Assembly (NCBI GenBank): GCA_934090775.1
Contig: CAKOKF010000047.1
Span: forward strand, 1-8,517
DNA: 8,517 nt
Source of the DNA: an uncultured Bacilli bacterium
GTDB lineage: Bacteria > Bacillota_I > Bacilli_A > RF39 > UBA660
Direction of reading: 5' to 3'
Shown here in pieces: positions 5,356 through 8,517 of this stretch. Below the pieces are notes generated by a model, which did not search any database, was not told the origin of the DNA, and was given only the letters and a program-made list of their open reading frames with translations. A program made the position numbers and the translations under genes. Positions within the stretch are counted from its first letter, which is position 1; each line of letters opens with the position of its first letter.

Positions 5356-5787
5356 TTAATCAATTATAAAATCTTCAAGGTAAGCTTGTCCCATATATTG
5401 ATATTTTGCTAAAAATTTTGGAACTTCTTTTTTTCGAAAATCACTAACAATTTTATACTCTTCTTTAGTTATCATATCCATTTTATATAGACATTTATAA
5501 AATAGATCGATACTGTAAATTCCACTTTCATAATTACGAATGGATGTCCAAGTATATTTAGTCATGAAATAATAAGGAAATTCTTTTAGTGCCTTATATC
5601 CTTCTACTGCTGGAATTATCGAATCATCCTGAGTTAGATATACATAAATATAAAAAGAGACATTAAAACAGTATTTACGAATTACATATGGATCTAAGTG
5701 CTTTTTCTTTAAATAAGATTCATAATATAACAATAACATTTCATTTTTTCTCTTATTTTCTTTCAACTTAGCCTTAAATTCATTCAT
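5356..5787 (-). CDS. Orphan protein resembling a tyrosine-recombinase core-binding domain
   Basis: A 143-residue, largely helical, basic protein without membrane segments. The pattern LLLYYESYLKKKHLDPYVIRKY (split at residues 18-28 and 29-39), followed by NVSFYIYVYLT, a segment FPYYFMTKYTWTS and then IYSIDLFYKCLYKMDMITKEEY, recalls the N-terminal SAM-like core-binding domain of phage integrases and XerC/D-like proteins (helix that reads F-x-x-YL, then hN-V-x-x-F). The catalytic domain with the R-H-R-Y residues is absent and nothing in the neighbourhood supplies it. It may be a stand-alone DNA-binding protein or a remnant. The start is supported by TAGGAGAG upstream on the minus strand (about 5791-5798) and by a strong promoter at 5808-5836. 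It is transcribed alone. Confidence 0.6.
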   Translation of the reverse strand: MNEFKAKLKENKRKNEMLLLYYESYLKKKHLDPYVIRKYCFNVSFYIYVYLTQDDSIIPAVEGYKALKEFPYYFMTKYTWTSIRNYESGIYSIDLFYKCLYKMDMITKEEYKIVSDFRKKEVPKFLAKYQYMGQAYLEDFIID

Positions 5788-5807
5788 AAACTCTCCTACT
5801 GATTTTT

Positions 5808-5836
5808 ATTGTACCAAAAAATGCTGTAAGATACAA
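5808..5836 (-). promoter_or_regulatory. Promoter of the core-binding-domain gene
   Basis: On the minus strand TTGTAT (5836-5831), a 17-base spacer and TACAAT (5813-5808), with TG one base before the -10 box, form a good extended -10 sigma-A promoter about 20 bases before the gene start. Confidence 0.75.
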
Positions 5837-5859
5837 TTAGCCACATTATGTTTTAAATT

Positions 5860-5897
5860 AAAAATAAAAAATTCACTCCTTAAATTGTGAATTTTTT
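5860..5897 (-). terminator. Terminator overlapping the end of the DUF3006 gene
   Basis: An 11-bp perfect stem (5887-5897 with 5866-5876) with a ten-base loop, read on the minus strand and followed by a T-rich tract (5870-5860). The TGA stop of the DUF3006 gene (5875-5873) lies in the 3' arm. The plus strand also has T residues after the stem, so it may act in both directions, but no plus-strand gene ends here. Confidence 0.8.
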
Positions 5898-6103
5898 AAC
5901 TTTTCTAATTTGTCCTTTATTATATTTATTCGCTTATTTTTATATACATCATCCCTGAAATATTTACCATTTTCATAAACTAAAATATCATTTTCTTGTA
6001 CTTTAAAATTTAAATCATTTGTATTTAAGTAGATAATTTCTCTAGTTTCCAAATTTTCTAATTTAATAACATTATCTATTATTTCATCAACACTGTACTT
6101 CAT
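5873..6103 (-). CDS. DUF3006 domain protein
   Basis: A 76-residue protein beginning MKYSVDEIIDNVIKLENLE, with a short strand-rich domain: YLNTNDLNF, then VQENDILVYENGKYFRD, then a basic C-terminal helix. This is the pattern of DUF3006, a small beta-domain family of unknown function often encoded beside ComEC-type metallo-beta-lactamases, as here. The ATG at 6103 lies two bases after the stop of the metallo-beta-lactamase gene. A TTG at 6109 would overlap that stop and add two residues; neither start has a strong ribosome site, so translation is probably coupled. Its end is nested in the operon terminator. A role as partner or modulator of the neighbouring hydrolase is inferred from gene order only. 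Confidence 0.75.
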   Translation of the reverse strand: MKYSVDEIIDNVIKLENLETREIIYLNTNDLNFKVQENDILVYENGKYFRDDVYKNKRINIIKDKLEKLKNSQFKE

Positions 6104-6105
6104 AA

Positions 6106-7011
6106 TCAACCATTCGTTTCTGTTTTAAAACTTTCAAAAGAAATATCGTGACCTTTTAAATGCATTAAGATAGTGCCTTCTTCATCAGTTCGATGAATGT
6201 TAACTTGATATTTTTCTAAGATATCTAATGTTTTTTTAGTTGGATGTCCATATTTATTATCCTTACCTACCATTATTATTCCATATGTTGGGGATACTTT
6301 TTTGATAAATTCATCACTACTTGAATATCTAGAACCATGATGACCTACTTTTAAAACTTGACAATTGATATCTTTATCTAATAAATTTTTTTCAACATTA
6401 CTTGAAGCATCGCCCATAAATAAAACACAAGTAGTATTATAAGTCATTTTTAAAACCAATGAAGTATCATTTAAATCACTAGTATCAGTACCAATACTTA
6501 AAACTTCAAAATTAGCATTTTCTAACATAAATTTATCGCCAATCTTTGGAGTTTGAAAAGTAACTTTTTTACTGTCTAATGCATCCAAAACATCTTCAAA
6601 AGTTTTACTAGTACTAATTGCATCTGGCATATAAAAATTATTAATTTTAAAATTATTAATAATATCGTCCATACCTCCAATGTGATCTTCATGTGCATGG
6701 GTGCCCACTACATACTTAAATTCTTGAACTCCCAATGATTGAAGATATTTAACCAAAAGCTGTCCATCAGCATTATTTCCAGCATCAATCATCATATTGC
6801 TATTACCATCTTTTATATAAATAGCATCCGCTTGTCCTACATCTATAAAATATACTAGTACTTCATTATTATTAGAAGAGGTTGAATTGTTTTCATAACT
6901 ACTAGAAGTATTATTACTATTAGTTGTAAAATATCCTACTAATAAAACAAGTAAACCTAAACAAAAATATAATAACTCATTAAATTTTTTCCTCTTTTTT
7001 CTTTTTGCCAT
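6106..7011 (-). CDS. Membrane-anchored ComEC/Rec2-type metallo-beta-lactamase hydrolase
   Basis: A 301-residue protein with a basic N-terminus, one hydrophobic helix (about 12-29), a Ser/Asn-rich linker (31-49) and a complete metallo-beta-lactamase domain. Metal-site motifs are HAHEDH (105-110), the Asp of FMGDA (Asp201) and HHGS (224-227), with YGHP (254-257) near the end. The opening FIDVGQADAIYI (55-66) and DAGNN (76-80) are typical of the ComEC C-terminal hydrolase, which is thought to degrade the non-transported DNA strand in competence. This protein lacks the ComEC competence membrane domain, so it is a stand-alone, extracytoplasmic hydrolase; the substrate, perhaps nucleic acid, is inferred. 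AGGGA (7020-7016) lies before the ATG. It is the first gene of an operon with DUF3006. Confidence 0.88.
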   Translation of the reverse strand: MAKRKKRKKFNELLYFCLGLLVLLVGYFTTNSNNTSSSYENNSTSSNNNEVLVYFIDVGQADAIYIKDGNSNMMIDAGNNADGQLLVKYLQSLGVQEFKYVVGTHAHEDHIGGMDDIINNFKINNFYMPDAISTSKTFEDVLDALDSKKVTFQTPKIGDKFMLENANFEVLSIGTDTSDLNDTSLVLKMTYNTTCVLFMGDASSNVEKNLLDKDINCQVLKVGHHGSRYSSSDEFIKKVSPTYGIIMVGKDNKYGHPTKKTLDILEKYQVNIHRTDEEGTILMHLKGHDISFESFKTETNG

Positions 7012-7033
7012 ATATTCCCTACTTTCTAGGTTA

Positions 7034-7061
7034 ATTTTATCAAAAAAACTAAAAATAACAA
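7034..7061 (-). promoter_or_regulatory. Promoter of the metallo-beta-lactamase operon
   Basis: On the minus strand TTGTTA (7061-7056), 16 bases and TAAAAT (7039-7034), with TG one base before the -10 box. It lies back to back with the promoter of the CarD-family gene. Confidence 0.6.
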
Positions 7062-7099
7062 ATAATAATAATAAAAATTATCTAAATTATTAAATTTAA

Positions 7100-7129
7100 T
7101 TAGAAATAAAATTTGAAAAAAGGTATAAT
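7100..7129 (+). promoter_or_regulatory. Promoter of the CarD-family gene
   Basis: A perfect TATAAT (7124-7129) is preceded at 18 bases by a weak TTAGAA (7100-7105). The message would start near 7136, leaving a leader of about 28 bases with GGAGGA at 7151-7156. Confidence 0.6.
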
Positions 7130-7164
7130 AAATATAAGACTTAAATCTATGGAGGAACTACAAA

Positions 7165-7656
7165 ATGTATAAAATTAATGATTATGTCGTATACAAAAGA
7201 GAGGTTTGTAAAATAAAAGAATTAAAAAAAATCAATAATCAAGATTATTACACTTTAGAAAATCAAGAAGATTCTTCGTTAAAAGTTAGCATTCCTGTAA
7301 GCCAACAACAACAATTATTAAGGCCACTTGCCACTTTTGAAGAAATCACTAGTACTTTAGATGATATTAATAATATTTCTACGCTCAATATTAACGAAAG
7401 AAATTTAGAAGAACAATATAAAATATTATTACAAGGCTCGACAATTGAAGATTTAATCAAAATTATTAAAACCACTTATATAAGAAATGAAATCAGGAAA
7501 AGTAACCATAAACATTTAAGCGATAAAGATACTAATTATCAAGAATTAGCTGAACAATTTTTATTTAATGAAATAGCATATGCTATGCAAATTAGTTATG
7601 ACGCTGCTAAAGAACTAGTTTTTAATAAATTAACTAATTCAACTGATTTAAAATAA
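7165..7656 (+). CDS. CarD/CdnL-family RNA polymerase-interacting regulator
   Basis: A 163-residue cytoplasmic protein. Residues 1-55 form a small Tudor-like strand domain (MYKINDYVVYKREVCKIKEL, then YYTLENQEDSSLKVSIPV) as in the RNA polymerase-binding domain of CarD, CdnL and Mfd. Residues 75-160 are helical, with ERNLEEQYKILLQG, then HLSDKDTNYQELAEQFLFNEIA in two blocks (117-128 and 129-138), matching the C-terminal domain of Bacillota CarD proteins. These proteins bind the polymerase beta subunit and stabilise the open complex. The usual Gly of the VVYP-x-H-G motif is replaced by charged residues (YKREVC), so the polymerase contact may be altered. GGAGGA at 7151-7156 supports the start. The gene stands alone and diverges from the metallo-beta-lactamase operon. 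Confidence 0.78.
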   Translation: MYKINDYVVYKREVCKIKELKKINNQDYYTLENQEDSSLKVSIPVSQQQQLLRPLATFEEITSTLDDINNISTLNINERNLEEQYKILLQGSTIEDLIKIIKTTYIRNEIRKSNHKHLSDKDTNYQELAEQFLFNEIAYAMQISYDAAKELVFNKLTNSTDLK

Positions 7657-7681
7657 ATTTTAATAAAATTCCATTATATTA

Positions 7682-7690
7682 TGATATGAT
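7682..7690 (+). promoter_or_regulatory. Possible extended -10 promoter of the last gene
   Basis: TGA followed by TATGAT (7685-7690) is an extended -10 element in the spacer between 7656 and 7773. No good -35 box is seen. It would give a leader of roughly 75 bases. I see no terminator between the two genes, so read-through from the CarD-family gene is also possible. Confidence 0.35.
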
Positions 7691-7772
7691 AGAAATTAAT
7701 TACGTGTAAGAAAAAAATATTTTCATAAATTTTACATTGTATAAAGAAAATCGCAGTAATAAAAGGAACAAT

Positions 7773-8414
7773 ATGGAACAAGAAATAAGCTTATATGAAG
7801 TATATAACATATTAAAAAATTTATCTCTTAAGAAAGCTCAAATTTATCAAAGATATGCTAATCTTTTAGCAAATGATTTTGATTTAGAAATAATTATTTT
7901 TAAGAAAATAAATTTAGCTAAAAAAGAAATAACTTTATTTATAAAAAAATATGATGATGATGCGAATCGCCATTATTGGCAAGAATTAACTATAACTAAG
8001 AAAGATAATAGTTATAGTTATACCAGTAACGATCAAGATTTACATATTAATATTTTTAATTCAACTAGTCATTTAAATCAACTCTTTAGTAAGTTAGACT
8101 CAATTAAAGATTTTCTAAAATTTAAACCAATTAAAATTACTGATACAACTAATTCTTGTAATATTACATTATCAATAGAAAATATAAAAATATATCACAA
8201 AAATGGACATATTATTACAATCCCTTTTGATTCGATTAAATTTTCTAAAGTGGAAAATACTCAAGAACTAGATGACCTTTTAAAGAGCATAATCATAACT
8301 AAGGAAAGTTTGCCAAATTGGCTTCAATTAAAATATACTGAAGAGAATTCCTTATCATTTGATAATATTATTAAAAAGCTAAAACAAAAGTGTAAACAAT
8401 TTAAATTATCTTGA
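7773..8414 (+). CDS. Unrecognised 213-residue protein
   Basis: I do not recognise this protein. It has no signal peptide, membrane segment or cysteine-rich motif. A helical N-terminal third (about 4-40, containing YEVYNILKNLSLKKAQIYQR) is followed by a region of alternating strands (EIIIFKKINL, then ITLFIKKY, then QELTITKK), a middle helix (LNQLFSKLDSIKDFLKF) and a Lys-rich C-terminal helix. This suggests an alpha/beta cytoplasmic protein. The start at 7773 is chosen because AAAAGGA lies at 7761-7767; an in-frame TTG at 7737 would add 12 residues but has no ribosome site. Base and codon use match its neighbours. It is followed by a strong hairpin. The reading frame is confident; the function is unknown. 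Confidence 0.7.
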   Translation: MEQEISLYEVYNILKNLSLKKAQIYQRYANLLANDFDLEIIIFKKINLAKKEITLFIKKYDDDANRHYWQELTITKKDNSYSYTSNDQDLHINIFNSTSHLNQLFSKLDSIKDFLKFKPIKITDTTNSCNITLSIENIKIYHKNGHIITIPFDSIKFSKVENTQELDDLLKSIIITKESLPNWLQLKYTEENSLSFDNIIKKLKQKCKQFKLS

Positions 8415-8445
8415 AAAGAGTAAATAAGATTACTACCAAATAAAA

Positions 8446-8517
8446 TGTAACCTATAAAGTGGACTCTAAAAAAAAGAGAGACCTACTTTATAGGTTTTTA
8501 TTATGTCTTATTGTATA
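8446..8517 (+). mobile_element. Possible left end of an IS3-family element (cut by the window)
   Basis: From 8446 the sequence reads TGTAACCTATAAAGTGGACTC, which resembles the terminal inverted repeats of IS150-group IS3 elements (TGT at the tip, AAAGTGGAC inside). Directly after the hairpin an ATG at 8503 opens a frame MSYCI running off the window, and several IS3 OrfA proteins begin MSYS-EFK. If correct, the hairpin lies between the IS tip and the transposase gene, where it would block outside transcription. Only 72 bases are visible, no ribosome site is seen, and the evidence is pattern memory. Confidence 0.3.
8449..8499 (+). terminator. Long hairpin with T-tract after the last gene
   Basis: AACCTATAAAGT (8449-8460) pairs perfectly with ACTTTATAGGTT (8485-8496). 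The stem continues with GG and CC across a bulged T, and CTCT with AGAG nearer the A-rich loop, and it ends in GGTTTTTA. It lies 35 bases after the stop of the preceding gene and is the most stable hairpin in the window. It fits an intrinsic terminator, though see the alternative as an insertion-sequence end. Confidence 0.7.

Noticed and set aside
7263..7475. Minus-strand 70-codon frame
   Set aside because: Antisense to the CarD-family gene with no start signals.
1..8517. Mycoplasma-type genetic code (TGA as Trp)
   Set aside because: Several genes end on TGA next to good terminators, and conserved Trp residues use TGG.
1..8517. CRISPR array or tRNA genes
   Set aside because: No regularly spaced direct repeats and no cloverleaf with GTTCRA T-loop were found on either strand.

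Overview
The window is very AT-rich DNA with tightly packed genes, canonical AGGAGG-type ribosome binding sites and extended -10 promoters. It carries two engulfment-stage sporulation genes (spoIID, spoIIQ), a zinc-type rpmE, rpiB and the short Bacillota membrane protein DUF1146 (YwzB). Together these point to a low-GC spore-forming or formerly spore-forming Bacillota, probably an uncultured Bacilli or Erysipelotrichia/RF39-like gut lineage; this placement is inference. TGA serves as a stop codon for several genes and Trp is encoded by TGG, so the standard bacterial code 11 applies rather than the Mycoplasma code.

Region by region: (1) Bases 1-222 hold no gene but contain several well-formed hairpins and look like part of a structured RNA or leader that I cannot assign. 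They precede a small four-helix membrane protein of the CNNM/DUF21-like kind annotated as CorB (271-795). (2) rpmE (966-1187) is a self-contained unit with a strong promoter, a leader hairpin and a terminator whose loop contains the stop codon. (3) A co-directional run follows: a divergent sugar-transfer-type ATP-grasp protein (1227-2156), rpiB (2186-2635), the DUF1146 protein (2625-2807) and spoIID (2867-3778), closed by an AU-only terminator near 3870-3900. (4) spoIIQ (3977-4639) overlaps an unrecognised 173-residue protein (4632-5153) that ends inside its own terminator. (5) A minus-strand island contains an orphan integrase-type core-binding-domain protein (5356-5787) and a two-gene operon of a membrane-anchored ComEC-type metallo-beta-lactamase and a DUF3006 protein (7011 down to 5873). 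(6) Divergently from it run a CarD/CdnL-family RNA polymerase-binding regulator (7165-7656) and an unrecognised 213-residue protein (7773-8414). (7) The last 70 bases form a long hairpin that is either the terminator of that gene or, more speculatively, the left end of an IS3-family element.

How the genes fit together: SpoIID (septal peptidoglycan lytic transglycosylase) and SpoIIQ (forespore side of the engulfment/feeding-tube complex) act at the same stage of sporulation. SpoIIQ has lost most of its LytM zinc ligands, as in B. subtilis, and SpoIID has an altered GG-x-T loop. I do not see a defence system or a complete new system. The less ordinary content is the structured RNA at the left edge, the degenerate ATP-grasp protein, the partner gene of spoIIQ, terminators nested in coding ends, and the possible IS end at the right edge.
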